Positions 28,438-36,057 of a DNA stretch of 64,000 nucleotides are shown here, in pieces. Position 1 is the stretch's first letter, and every line of letters begins with the position of its first letter. A model generated the notes under the pieces. The model was not told the origin of the DNA and ran no database searches. It saw nothing but the letters and a program-made list of their open reading frames with translations. This DNA comes from an uncultured Desulfobacter sp. (GTDB lineage Bacteria > Desulfobacterota > Desulfobacteria > Desulfobacterales > Desulfobacteraceae): contig NZ_OY762614.1 in the NCBI RefSeq assembly GCF_963666145.1, positions 3,214,501 through 3,278,500 on the forward strand, in the 5' to 3' direction. Made by a program: the position numbers and the translations under genes.

Positions 28438-29337
28438 ATGAAAAATTTCGACCCTTCCTCCAAATTCATTCTGAACGTTGTTGTCGCGCTGGTCTTCTGT
28501 TATTTTTCGGTTAGTATTTGCTATGCCCAGCAGGGTGCTGAGTCGGATGGTGCCGGTCCGCCAAATGATTTTGAGCGTCTTACCCAGCGGCTTGTTCAGG
28601 ACGGGTTTGATTCGGAAAAGACCAAAGCCCTGTTCGGTAATGAAGCCGTTTCTTTTGATCCCGGGGGCGTTTCCCTGTTTTTTGTCCATTCGGAATCCAG
28701 TCTTAACTATGACCAGTTCTCTTCTCCGAAATCCATTGCCAATGCCCGAACGTATATGATCACGCATAAGGCGAGTCTGGATAAAGCCCAGGAGGAATTC
28801 TCAGTGGACAAAACCATCATTACCGCCATCCTTTTGGTGGAAACCCGATTGGGCACCTATCTTGGCAAGCGAACGGTAATAAATACCCTGGCCACCATGG
28901 CCGCACTGACTGACAAAGAGCTTGCCGAAAGGGTCTGGCTGGCGATATCAGATAATAAAAAACCCGAGCGGGCCGTGTTTGATAAAAAAGTGGATCAAAA
29001 AAGCAGCTGGGGATATGAGGAGCTTAAAGCGTTGATCAGCTATGCCGACCGGGAAGGGATTGATCCCGTTACTGTTAAAGGGTCCTACGCCGGTGCCATG
29101 GGTATCCCTCAATTCATGCCATCCAACGCTTTGATGCTGGCCCGGGACGGAAATCAGGATGGGAAGGTAGATTTATTTGACCATGATGACGCCATTTTTT
29201 CGGTGGCCAGCTATTTAAAGCACCACGGCTGGAAATCGGGATTAAGTCGTCAGCGTCAGCACGAAGTCCTGTTTCAGTACAACCATTCCAACTATTATGT
29301 TGATGCATTGCTCAAGATTTCAGATAAATTGAAATAA
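28438..29337 (+). CDS. MltB-type lytic murein transglycosylase
   Basis: A 299-residue exported protein with a hydrophobic signal (FILNVVVALVFCYFSVSICYAQ). The catalytic domain carries LVETRLGTYLG, where the Glu is the general acid, and the family phrase SYAGAMGIPQFMPSN. It cleaves glycan strands of peptidoglycan with formation of 1,6-anhydro ends. No lipobox is visible, so it may be soluble or anchored by its uncleaved signal. Its start at 28438 has a weak GGGAGC site 12 bases upstream. Confidence 0.88.
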   Translation: MKNFDPSSKFILNVVVALVFCYFSVSICYAQQGAESDGAGPPNDFERLTQRLVQDGFDSEKTKALFGNEAVSFDPGGVSLFFVHSESSLNYDQFSSPKSIANARTYMITHKASLDKAQEEFSVDKTIITAILLVETRLGTYLGKRTVINTLATMAALTDKELAERVWLAISDNKKPERAVFDKKVDQKSSWGYEELKALISYADREGIDPVTVKGSYAGAMGIPQFMPSNALMLARDGNQDGKVDLFDHDDAIFSVASYLKHHGWKSGLSRQRQHEVLFQYNHSNYYVDALLKISDKLK

Positions 29338-29408
29338 GGGCAACAGTGTTACCTGTAACAAAAACGAAAGACCAATATCCGTTGGTTTATTAAAAATCGG
29401 AAAATTAA

Positions 29409-29627
29409 ATGACCCCCAAAGAACTTGTTTTATATGTACTTCTCATTGTCGGCATATCCTTTGCCCTGACCATGCTTGCATTGGTCGATCTGCTTAAGAA
29501 AGATTTTTCAACGCCCAAAGAAAAATTTGTGTGGCACCTTGTGGCCATTGTTCCGGTCATCGGCTGGCTGTTCTATTTTGCCCTGGGCGCCAAAAAGGGT
29601 ACCCGTAAAAATTTTGATGCAAAGTAA
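29409..29627 (+). CDS. PLD nuclease N-terminal domain-like small membrane protein
   Basis: A 72-residue protein with two membrane helices (LYVLLIVGISFALTMLALV and KFVWHLVAIVPVIGWLFYFA), and the phrase VALVPVIGxxxYFxxG seen in PLDc_N domains. Such small proteins are usually envelope stress or cardiolipin-related, of uncertain role. It lies 71 bases after the transglycosylase gene and 120 bases before tRNA-Glu. A weak ribosome site is present. Confidence 0.7.
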   Translation: MTPKELVLYVLLIVGISFALTMLALVDLLKKDFSTPKEKFVWHLVAIVPVIGWLFYFALGAKKGTRKNFDAK

Positions 29628-29697
29628 AATCAGAAGGGAAAAAGTTTTAAACGTATGGATATTCCGTTACCCCCTGGCGTTTTAAGCTTAATTCTTA

Positions 29698-29724
29698 TTG
29701 ACTTTTGAGCCCAAGCAGTATAAT
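29698..29724 (+). promoter_or_regulatory. promoter of tRNA-Glu
   Basis: TTGACT at 29698-29703 and TATAAT at 29719-29724 with a 15-base spacer; the -10 box lies 23 bases before the tRNA 5' end. The spacer is short, but the -10 box is perfect. Confidence 0.6.
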
Positions 29725-29747
29725 TATTCACTTCTAAAGTGAAATAC

Positions 29748-29822
29748 GGTCCCATCGTCTAGCGGTCAGGACGCTGGCCTCTCACGCCGGAAACCCGGGT
29801 TCGATTCCCGGTGGGATCACCA
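29748..29822 (+). tRNA. tRNA-Glu (anticodon CTC)
   Basis: A complete cloverleaf: acceptor GGTCCCA/TGGGATC with A73 and encoded CCA (29820-29822), D-stem GTCT/GGAC, anticodon stem CTGGC/GCCGG around loop CTCTCAC (anticodon CTC), T-stem CCGGG/CCCGG with TTCGATT. Its last 45 bases are the left attachment site of the prophage-like element, which has restored the gene's 3' end. Confidence 0.96.
29778..29822 (+). repeat. attL (tRNA-Glu 3' end)
   Basis: 45 bases identical to 48770-48814. It lies within the intact tRNA gene and runs from the anticodon arm to the encoded CCA. Confidence 0.93.
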
Positions 29823-29832
29823 CTAATATAAA

Positions 29833-29862
29833 GGCTTTCAGAGTTTTCTGAGAGCTTTTTTT
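29833..29862 (+). terminator. terminator after tRNA-Glu, supplied by the element
   Basis: Stem GCTTTCAG/CTGAGAGC with one G-T pair, loop AGTTTT, then seven T. It lies just inside the element, so integration has replaced the original tRNA terminator, which is now at 48826-48860 beyond attR. Confidence 0.75.
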
Positions 29863-29910
29863 ATTGGCGGATACAAAATCCGGATACAAAAAAACTTTCC
29901 CACTATCTTA

Positions 29911-31017
29911 CTAAGCTCTTTTTGTTTTGAATGGAATCACTGTTCCTGGACCACTCAAACCTTTTTCAAGCGCATCCCTGGTTGCCTCAAGCCCAAGGGA
30001 TTTCAAGTATCTATTTGTTGTTGTCGGACTTTTATGTCTTAAAATGGACTGAATCACGGAAACATCATATCCTTTATGATATAGAATGCTCGCTGTCAGG
30101 TGTCTGATGGCATGAAAACCGAAAACTTTAACACCGGCCCTTTTACAAAGTTTTTTCATAAAATGTTGCCGGTTTGTATATGGTTTTCCAAAATATGCCT
30201 CACAAAAATTTTCTTTATTCAAGCAGATAAAGACGTATGGTGATTCCTTGACAGGTCTTTGCAGCCACCATTCCGATAGGACCATTCTTAGTTCAGAGGT
30301 CATAGGCAGCCAATCAAACTCTTTGGTCCCACCTTTTCTCTTGCTCGTCCAGATCCGAATCAGACTATTTTCAAAATCAATATCCTCCCATGTCAGATTA
30401 AACACTTCTTTTCTCCGAGCGGCCAGGTGGAGAAAGGTCAGTAACATCACTTGGTCTTGCCCTTTTGTTTCACTATATATTTTCCAGAAATCCCTTTCTG
30501 GTGGTACATACCTGGGAGAACGCTTTTCGGGGAATTTATCAACCGCTTTAAACGGATTTTGGGTCTCCAGGGGAAAACCGCTGATATATTTTCGACCCCA
30601 TTCCCAACCGGCTGCAAGATTTTTCCTGTCCTTATTTGCGGCATTCCCGGACCGATTGTTTGCCTGTTCCATTAGATATTTCATCGCCACACCCGGCGTT
30701 ATACTATCTGGGCTTAAATCAGCATCCATTCCTTTAAAAAGTCCGGCAAAAGCACCTTTCTTTTCTTTGTATGTTTTTAATGAAAAATTGCTTTGGGAAT
30801 AATCCAAATATTCTCCAGCCCAATCAAGCAGTGTCAAGCAATCCGTGACGATCTGTTCGGTTTCTAACTTCTCTTTTTCCTCCTTTTCCCATAAAACTGC
30901 TTCCCGAAAGACTTCCTTTGAATTGTCTGGGAACAATTTGTCCTTTCTTTGGCCGTTGACCATCACTGTGGCCCGCCACCTCTTCTTTCCTCTTTTCGTT
31001 ATTAAACTGGGCATCAA
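29911..31017 (-). CDS. int: tyrosine recombinase (integrase)
   Basis: A 368-residue phage integrase. The N-terminal arm-binding part starts ITKRGKKRWRATVMVNGQ, a SAM-like core-binding domain follows, and the catalytic domain has the first Arg in AARRKEV, the HAIRH box and the active Tyr in NRYLKSLG. It catalyses strand exchange between the tRNA-Glu site and the element. It reads toward attL and is 89 bases from it, the usual layout. Its first 194 bases overlap the Xis-like gene in another frame. Confidence 0.93.
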   Translation of the reverse strand: MMPSLITKRGKKRWRATVMVNGQRKDKLFPDNSKEVFREAVLWEKEEKEKLETEQIVTDCLTLLDWAGEYLDYSQSNFSLKTYKEKKGAFAGLFKGMDADLSPDSITPGVAMKYLMEQANNRSGNAANKDRKNLAAGWEWGRKYISGFPLETQNPFKAVDKFPEKRSPRYVPPERDFWKIYSETKGQDQVMLLTFLHLAARRKEVFNLTWEDIDFENSLIRIWTSKRKGGTKEFDWLPMTSELRMVLSEWWLQRPVKESPYVFICLNKENFCEAYFGKPYTNRQHFMKKLCKRAGVKVFGFHAIRHLTASILYHKGYDVSVIQSILRHKSPTTTNRYLKSLGLEATRDALEKGLSGPGTVIPFKTKRA

Positions 31018-31189
31018 TCTTTCTCCTGATTAATTTTTCGAAAAATCTGTATTTACCGGGAGAAACTTCGATACCACCCCACCTGTTTGAATACTTAATC
31101 ACAGTTCGCCGGTCAACCCCGAGGAATGTTGCAAGTTCATCCGGTTTAATCGCTCGACCATAATTTTGCTCAAGTGTGGAGTGGCTCAT
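30824..31189 (-). CDS. Xis-like / MerR-type helix-turn-helix protein overlapping int
   Basis: A 121-residue ORF whose first 60 residues form an excisionase-like winged helix: IKPDELATFLGVDRRTVIKYS then a strand, GKYRFFEKLIRR. The rest is basic and polar. The position directly upstream of int fits a recombination directionality factor. The C-terminal 64 codons overlap int by 194 bases in a different frame, which is unusually long; the tail could be non-functional. The start at 31189 is an ATG with the phrase MSHSTLEQNYG. Confidence 0.6.
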   Translation of the reverse strand: MSHSTLEQNYGRAIKPDELATFLGVDRRTVIKYSNRWGGIEVSPGKYRFFEKLIRRKIDAQFNNEKRKEEVAGHSDGQRPKKGQIVPRQFKGSLSGSSFMGKGGKREVRNRTDRHGLLDTA

Positions 31190-31396
31190 TAGTTTACGAT
31201 CCTATCGATTATTTTCTCTTTTTTGACAAATGGCCTTTTGCATAATCCGAATAGCAACAATGCAAATAGGTGTTGAAATCAATTTTGCCTGTCATGTATT
31301 CATGCTCAAGTTTCGTGATGCTGCTTTTGCCGTTTTTCTTTACCAGCAGGTAAAGGTGGTTTTTCAATTCTTGAGGGTTCATTTATTCATTCGTTA

Positions 31397-32017
31397 TCAA
31401 GTTGTTGCCGGGCATCTGATTGAATTAATCAGGATGATTATTAAAAAATGCCCAGGGTAGGCCACATAATAAAAGTATTTTTGGATCATTCTTGGTAAAG
31501 GTATGGTGGCCCTGGAGTACATGAGGAACACAGCAGCCGGGCCGAACAAAACATAAGCGGCTCCGGATAAATAATAGACCAGGAGATAGAAGGCCGTCAT
31601 AGCGCCCAGGAGATACACCGGTCGATGATGCAAAAAATAAATGGCAAAGACTATGAAAATATAGATTGATACCACGTTGGACAGGACAAGGAGCAGGGTC
31701 AAATAAAACGCCTGACAGCCGTATCGTTCATGCAGGACAAGTATGATCAGGCCAAAAAGCAGGGTATAAAGATCATTGAGTCTATGCAGGTCCGGGAACA
31801 AAATATTAAACAGGGGCTGGGTAACACCGGCGCAAGTCACCAGGCAGATGATATAAAGCTGGAGATCCTTGGTGTATTTAAGGCCCTGGGTAATGAAAAA
31901 GGCAAACAAAGGGAAAGACAACGCGCCCAGGGACCGCATGATAAATTCATGTTCCGGGAAAAAGAATATGGCCGAATGGTCAATCACCATTGTGATGAAT
32001 GCAACAAGTTTAATCAT
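31397..32017 (-). CDS. TraX-family membrane protein
   Basis: A membrane protein of 206 residues with about 6-8 helices. TraX signatures are visible: MIKLVAFITMVIDHSA at the N-terminus, LGALSFPLFAFFITQG, and YYVAYPGHFLIIILI near the C-terminus. TraX of the F plasmid acetylates pilin; in phage or element settings it might modify a coat or pilin-like subunit. The frame extends to a TTG at 32065, but the ATG at 32017 gives the usual TraX N-terminus. It is the last gene of the minus-strand phage module before int. About 200 bases with no gene separate it from int. Confidence 0.75.
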   Translation of the reverse strand: MIKLVAFITMVIDHSAIFFFPEHEFIMRSLGALSFPLFAFFITQGLKYTKDLQLYIICLVTCAGVTQPLFNILFPDLHRLNDLYTLLFGLIILVLHERYGCQAFYLTLLLVLSNVVSIYIFIVFAIYFLHHRPVYLLGAMTAFYLLVYYLSGAAYVLFGPAAVFLMYSRATIPLPRMIQKYFYYVAYPGHFLIIILINSIRCPATT

Positions 32018-32161
32018 TTTGATGATCCCAAACTTAAGGTGTATGAAATCAGTCTGAAGACACAAAAAGAAAAGGCAATTGTCACAATGGGCAATCCGAC
32101 ATAGGTGACGATGTCACTGATAAAAAGGGCAAGGTCAAAGCCTTCGGGTAAAGTGATCATG

Positions 32162-32623
32162 TTAAAGCCTCAAGGATAAGCCCAGGGCCAGGGCGTTACA
32201 TGAAAGGGCACCGATGATTAACGAGATACTTTTTGATGTCAGATCCGAGGTGTCTGTAATTTCAATATAGTCGACTTGCCCAGGATCAGAATCGAGATCC
32301 GTCACCGAGATTGATGTTCGTTGGTAATATGCTTTGGTCAAAATATTGATTTGAGAAAAATCGGATGTATTAAAAAGGTAGTCATCGACAACAAAGAACG
32401 CGTTTGCCTGATCCACCCGGTAAAGATCAATCTGGCCGGTCTTTGTGACCGCTGCATATGATTGGGTATTTGAAAGCAATATTAAAAGAAACAAGACGCC
32501 GATGGAATTGAAACGGGATGATCCAATCTGAAGGGCTGATACGATGGCCCGGATAATGACGCCCAGGAGCAAGGAAATAACAACAAGGCCAAAACCATTT
32601 CCAAACGCTTCTAAATCTATCAT
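32162..32623 (-). CDS. small membrane protein of the inovirus module, unknown
   Basis: A 153-residue protein with two N-terminal hydrophobic segments (FGLVVISLLLGVIIRAIV and IGVLFLLILLSN), a polar middle of about 60 residues, and a C-terminal hydrophobic segment (SISLIIGALSCNALALGL). The middle would be extracytoplasmic. I do not recognise the family. It has an AGGAGA ribosome site and lies among the coat-like genes, so a virion or assembly protein is plausible. Confidence 0.6.
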   Translation of the reverse strand: MIDLEAFGNGFGLVVISLLLGVIIRAIVSALQIGSSRFNSIGVLFLLILLSNTQSYAAVTKTGQIDLYRVDQANAFFVVDDYLFNTSDFSQINILTKAYYQRTSISVTDLDSDPGQVDYIEITDTSDLTSKSISLIIGALSCNALALGLSLRL

Positions 32624-32669
32624 TGTTTATCTCCTGTCTTTCTTCATAAATTTAATCAAAAATATTGGC

Positions 32670-32954
32670 TTATTTTTCGTCTCTGATACCGTTCAGGCTC
32701 ATTTGATATTCTTCTTTCATTAAAGGTTCACGCCAGGTGCCTTTGCTCATCTGCCAGCGGTTAAACGCTTTTTTGGCTTCGATCTCCCTTTCGGTCATGC
32801 CGATATTGAAAAGTTCCATAATTTTTACAAACGCGAAAACAATGAACATCAAGGAGAGCATGGCAAGGAGGACCACAGAAATATCGTTTGCGATAAAGCT
32901 TGCAAGATTCGCTTTGAACTGTGTGAACATTAAACTGATTAAGTCGGTTTCCAT
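32670..32954 (-). CDS. small membrane protein of the inovirus module, unknown
   Basis: A 94-residue protein with one long hydrophobic segment (ISVVLLAMLSLMFIVFAFVKIM) and a basic C-terminus rich in Lys and Arg (EREIEAKKAFNRWQ). A good AAGGAG site precedes the ATG. A minor virion protein of the pVII/pIX type is possible by size and position, but sequence does not prove it. Confidence 0.6.
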   Translation of the reverse strand: METDLISLMFTQFKANLASFIANDISVVLLAMLSLMFIVFAFVKIMELFNIGMTEREIEAKKAFNRWQMSKGTWREPLMKEEYQMSLNGIRDEK

Positions 32955-33009
32955 AACGCTCCTTTAGGGTAGGGGAAGGGGAACAACGCCCCCATCCCCT
33001 GGGGAAAAA

Positions 33010-33237
33010 TTAACCTCTGCTCATGGTGCGCCGGATGTACTTGTAGGCGAGGAAGGCCAGGTTAATGGTGACAAAGGTGGTCAGGACGGTGAGCACCTGA
33101 CCGTTGATGGTTGAGATGTCGAACGCGGTCCAAAGGTCTGCAACACTGGGTGTGGCAAAGGACAGGCCGAACATGCCGAAAAATGCAGAAAAAATAGCTG
33201 CGGTGAACATCTGGGAACGGGTGATAAGATTCTTCAT
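33010..33237 (-). CDS. pVIII-like coat protein candidate (second)
   Basis: A 75-residue precursor with a signal peptide (cleavage probably after SFA) and a mature part of about 48 residues: a polar N-terminus (TPSVADLW), one membrane helix (VLTVLTTFVTINLAFLAYKY) and a basic tail (IRRTMSRG) suited to lining phage DNA. This is the layout of filamentous-phage coat proteins. It lies 25 bases from the similar 69-residue gene, with an AAGGAG site. Confidence 0.65.
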   Translation of the reverse strand: MKNLITRSQMFTAAIFSAFFGMFGLSFATPSVADLWTAFDISTINGQVLTVLTTFVTINLAFLAYKYIRRTMSRG

Positions 33238-33261
33238 GATAAAACTCCTTTTAAAAAAAAA

Positions 33262-33471
33262 TTAACGAAAGACTTTAACAAGCAACCCCAGCCCCACAAC
33301 GATTATCAGAATGGTGATAATGCCCGCTGCAGCGGTGTTGACGTCGGTTCTGACACCATCAAACATATCTGATGAAATCAAAGGGGTGTATTCGGTTGTT
33401 GCCAAAGCAAGGCCAGTGATCCCGAAAAGGATCAATGAAACAACGCTGAGGATTCGCTTAAGAAAACACAT
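33262..33471 (-). CDS. pVIII-like major coat protein candidate
   Basis: A 69-residue precursor with a signal peptide (VVSLILFGITGLALA) and a mature part of about 45 residues: acidic N-terminus with EYTPLISSDMFDGV, a hydrophobic helix (TAAAGIITILIIVVGLGLLV) and a basic end KVFR. It closely resembles the class II (Pf1-type) coat layout. It overlaps the secretin stop by 14 bases, and the GAGGTGAT site is at the expected distance. Confidence 0.7.
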   Translation of the reverse strand: MCFLKRILSVVSLILFGITGLALATTEYTPLISSDMFDGVRTDVNTAAAGIITILIIVVGLGLLVKVFR

Positions 33472-34819
33472 AGCGTATCACCTCACTGTTGATTAATATG
33501 GAAACCGAAAACTGCGTGGTTTCCTGATTATCAAGACCCATCTTTAACCAACTTAAAGACGACCTTGACACGCTTCCTTTGTTATATTTCAGACCGCCGA
33601 TCAGGGTTGTTTCACCGGCCCTGAACACGATTTGATTGTCAATTTTGCGAATGGAAATTTGGGGTTGCCTGACAAGATTCGGTTCCGTGCCCACTTCAAG
33701 AAATTCAATCAGGCTCTGGATGTTCCCGGTAAACTGGGTTGAGATGATGTTCCCGGATACCGAGGGTTTGAGTTTTAAAATAAGACCGGACGACACGGTA
33801 TCGAATTCATAGCCCTGGGCCACGGTATCTGTCGCGCCGTCAATGGATGACACGGTAATTTCCTTGACGTAGGGGATTTTTTCCGACACATCAAGCTCGG
33901 CGGTGGAACCGTTCATGACAGAGATCCGGGCGGACTGAAGCACGGTAAAATCCTTTAATTCGTCCAGGGATTCAACCACGGATTGCAATGATAGGTGACC
34001 GCCGCCAAGGTTCAGGGCGAAGCCGTCATCCGAGCCGGTGACAGAAAATTTAAGCGGATCTTCATACAGGTCCGTTAAGCTGGCAGCCAATTGTGACCAA
34101 TCAATGCCGTGTTTGTATGTGTGGCTGTCCTGGGATTCAAGGATCATGATGTCGAATACAACTAAGGTAAGATACGGATTATTTTTGAAATAATCGTAAA
34201 TGGTCAGGTATGTATAATAGTCCGTGTTAAAAACGATCCGTGATGAGAGTTCATCATAGAACGAGTTCTGGACCCCGAAAGAGTTTAATAATTTGATCAG
34301 GTTTTCCTGGGTGCCGGGCATCAGCACCTTTACATAGGCCGGGGACGTTTTACGGATGATCAACACACCCTGTTTGTATTTAAAAAATAGACCATGGCTG
34401 ATTTGAAGGGATTGAAGCAGGGTTTTCAGGGTGCCGTGGTACGCGGGCATGGAAACGGTTTGGAGCCTGGGCGTTTCCTTTTTCTCGGTGGCAAGGTTTG
34501 TGGCATCCTTGGTTTCCGTGGGCTGTTCAATGTAACACCCGATATCGGCCACAATGTTTATGCCCTGATCAATAAGGATCTGGAAGAAATCACACAGGGG
34601 GACCGGTGCGGTTAAATTGATTGAAACCTGGATATCATCGGGGATTTTGTCCAGATCATCATCGAACTTAATAAAATCTTTGACCACAACCTCTTTCACG
34701 GTTGATGCATTGCGGTGAATATCAAAGGGCTTGTGTTCATTGTACACCGGCACTTTAAAGGAAGGGTGTGCACAGCCGGCACAGAAAAATAATGTCGTTA
34801 TCAGATAAAAATATTTCAT
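33458..34819 (-). CDS. phage secretin (pIV-like)
   Basis: A 453-residue lipoprotein (lipobox LFFCAGC) with N-domains and a C-terminal secretin core. The core includes the phrase VLQSARISVMNGSTAELDVSEKIPYV, the gate region, and VRQPQISIRKIDNQIVFRAGETTLIGG with the typical GGL. It would form the outer-membrane channel through which the phage extrudes. It overlaps the Zot gene by four bases (stop-start). Many inoviruses borrow a host secretin; here it is encoded in the element. Confidence 0.88.
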   Translation of the reverse strand: MKYFYLITTLFFCAGCAHPSFKVPVYNEHKPFDIHRNASTVKEVVVKDFIKFDDDLDKIPDDIQVSINLTAPVPLCDFFQILIDQGINIVADIGCYIEQPTETKDATNLATEKKETPRLQTVSMPAYHGTLKTLLQSLQISHGLFFKYKQGVLIIRKTSPAYVKVLMPGTQENLIKLLNSFGVQNSFYDELSSRIVFNTDYYTYLTIYDYFKNNPYLTLVVFDIMILESQDSHTYKHGIDWSQLAASLTDLYEDPLKFSVTGSDDGFALNLGGGHLSLQSVVESLDELKDFTVLQSARISVMNGSTAELDVSEKIPYVKEITVSSIDGATDTVAQGYEFDTVSSGLILKLKPSVSGNIISTQFTGNIQSLIEFLEVGTEPNLVRQPQISIRKIDNQIVFRAGETTLIGGLKYNKGSVSRSSLSWLKMGLDNQETTQFSVSILINSEVIRYVFS

Positions 34820-35721
34820 TGGGTCACCAAAATAGATCCGTCGATTTTTGATTTAAAAATCTTTTTCGAGTTAATCACGCCTACCAATACGTAGTCCGTT
34901 AAAGGCGCTGCCTGGCCGGAATATCCCGGTTCCTGATCCGGGGTATCAGGCTGAAAGTCCTGGGTTAAAGCTTGTTGCCTTTTTTCTTCAATGGAATCTG
35001 AAATGGCCTGGGTGCCGAACAGGTCACCGCTTAACAGGCTTGACTGGCTTAAAAAATAGATGAAAAGGCATAGAACAAAGGGGATCGCATAAAATATGGG
35101 GTGTTTCAGGATATTGGCCGGTTTTTCAATGCCTATTTCTTTGGTGCCATCCTTAAAATAGCTTTTGTAGCACTTGAATATTTTGGGATCATAGGAACAG
35201 GTTTTCTGGCCGATTTGATCAAGGGAGGGGCCGTAATAGCAAAAGCGGACATATTTTTTCTTGACCAGGTTGCCGAACATGTTCAGCTTTTTGTAACGGT
35301 AGGTGAATTCAATCAAGGACCTGACAGAGCTTTCGATACGTTCAACGTTTTGGGTGATAAGAATCAGGTCAACGCCCATATGACGGTGTTCACTGGCCCA
35401 TTTGCCAAAGGCTCTGTTTGTTTTGGTTTGCCAGTCCCGGGAATTAAAGAAATTCTGGGCTTCGTCAATGATGACCAGATCGCCCGGGCTGGTATGGTCC
35501 CAGAATTCGGTGATCTGGTGATTTGGCAGAGCGACAAGTCTTTCTTTGAGCTGACTGTCTTCAAGATTGAGGAAGTGTTTTATGATTTCCTGTTTTTCTT
35601 CCTGATCCGGGCCGGAGATGTTCGTTAAAATGCGTCTGCCCTGGGAAAGGTTGTCCAGGAGTTTGCGCATGGCATCATAGGTTTTACCGGCACCGGGAAG
35701 TCCTTCGTAACAGGAAATCAT
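34816..35721 (-). CDS. Zot/pI-like phage assembly ATPase
   Basis: The frame opens at 35802, but the ATG at 35719-35721 gives MISCYEGLPGAGKT, with Walker A GLPGAGKT at residues 7-14, and starts three bases after the previous stop. Walker B is GDLVIIDEAQ. A membrane helix (IFYAIPFVLCLFIYFL) separates the cytoplasmic ATPase from a periplasmic tail of about 70 residues. This is the Zot/gp1 family, hallmark of inoviruses, that drives virion export with the secretin. The 'toxin' name is historical. Confidence 0.92.
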   Translation of the reverse strand: MISCYEGLPGAGKTYDAMRKLLDNLSQGRRILTNISGPDQEEKQEIIKHFLNLEDSQLKERLVALPNHQITEFWDHTSPGDLVIIDEAQNFFNSRDWQTKTNRAFGKWASEHRHMGVDLILITQNVERIESSVRSLIEFTYRYKKLNMFGNLVKKKYVRFCYYGPSLDQIGQKTCSYDPKIFKCYKSYFKDGTKEIGIEKPANILKHPIFYAIPFVLCLFIYFLSQSSLLSGDLFGTQAISDSIEEKRQQALTQDFQPDTPDQEPGYSGQAAPLTDYVLVGVINSKKIFKSKIDGSILVTQ

Positions 35722-35723
35722 GG

Positions 35724-36056
35724 TTAGACCCTTGTGAATGCTGCCGGAATAAGGTTCAGGGTCAAACGGATCAGACAGGCTGCGGCCAGCATGCTCAGGC
35801 ATTGGGCAATGTTCAGCTTGTAGAGGATGTATAAAATCTGATCCGGTAAAAGGTTCCAGTTCCCGAATGAAGAAAGGGCGGTCACCTGGGCGAAGTCGAT
35901 CGCTGAAATAATGGTTTCAATGATGCTGAAGAATGCATCCATACTCAGATAAACAATTTCGGACAACAGGTATAAGATACCGTCAAGAACCCAATTGATA
36001 AAGTCAGTGAGCATTCCCCAGAAATTGGAACAAAAATCTATTATTTTATGAATCAT
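35724..36056 (-). CDS. pVI-like minor coat protein (DUF2523 type)
   Basis: A 110-residue protein with three hydrophobic segments and the start pattern of the DUF2523/pVI family (aromatic-rich FWGMLTDFINWVLDGILYLL). Position between the pIII-like gene and Zot is the classical place of gene VI. It probably closes the trailing end of the virion. Confidence 0.75.
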   Translation of the reverse strand: MIHKIIDFCSNFWGMLTDFINWVLDGILYLLSEIVYLSMDAFFSIIETIISAIDFAQVTALSSFGNWNLLPDQILYILYKLNIAQCLSMLAAACLIRLTLNLIPAAFTRV

Positions 36057-36057
36057 G

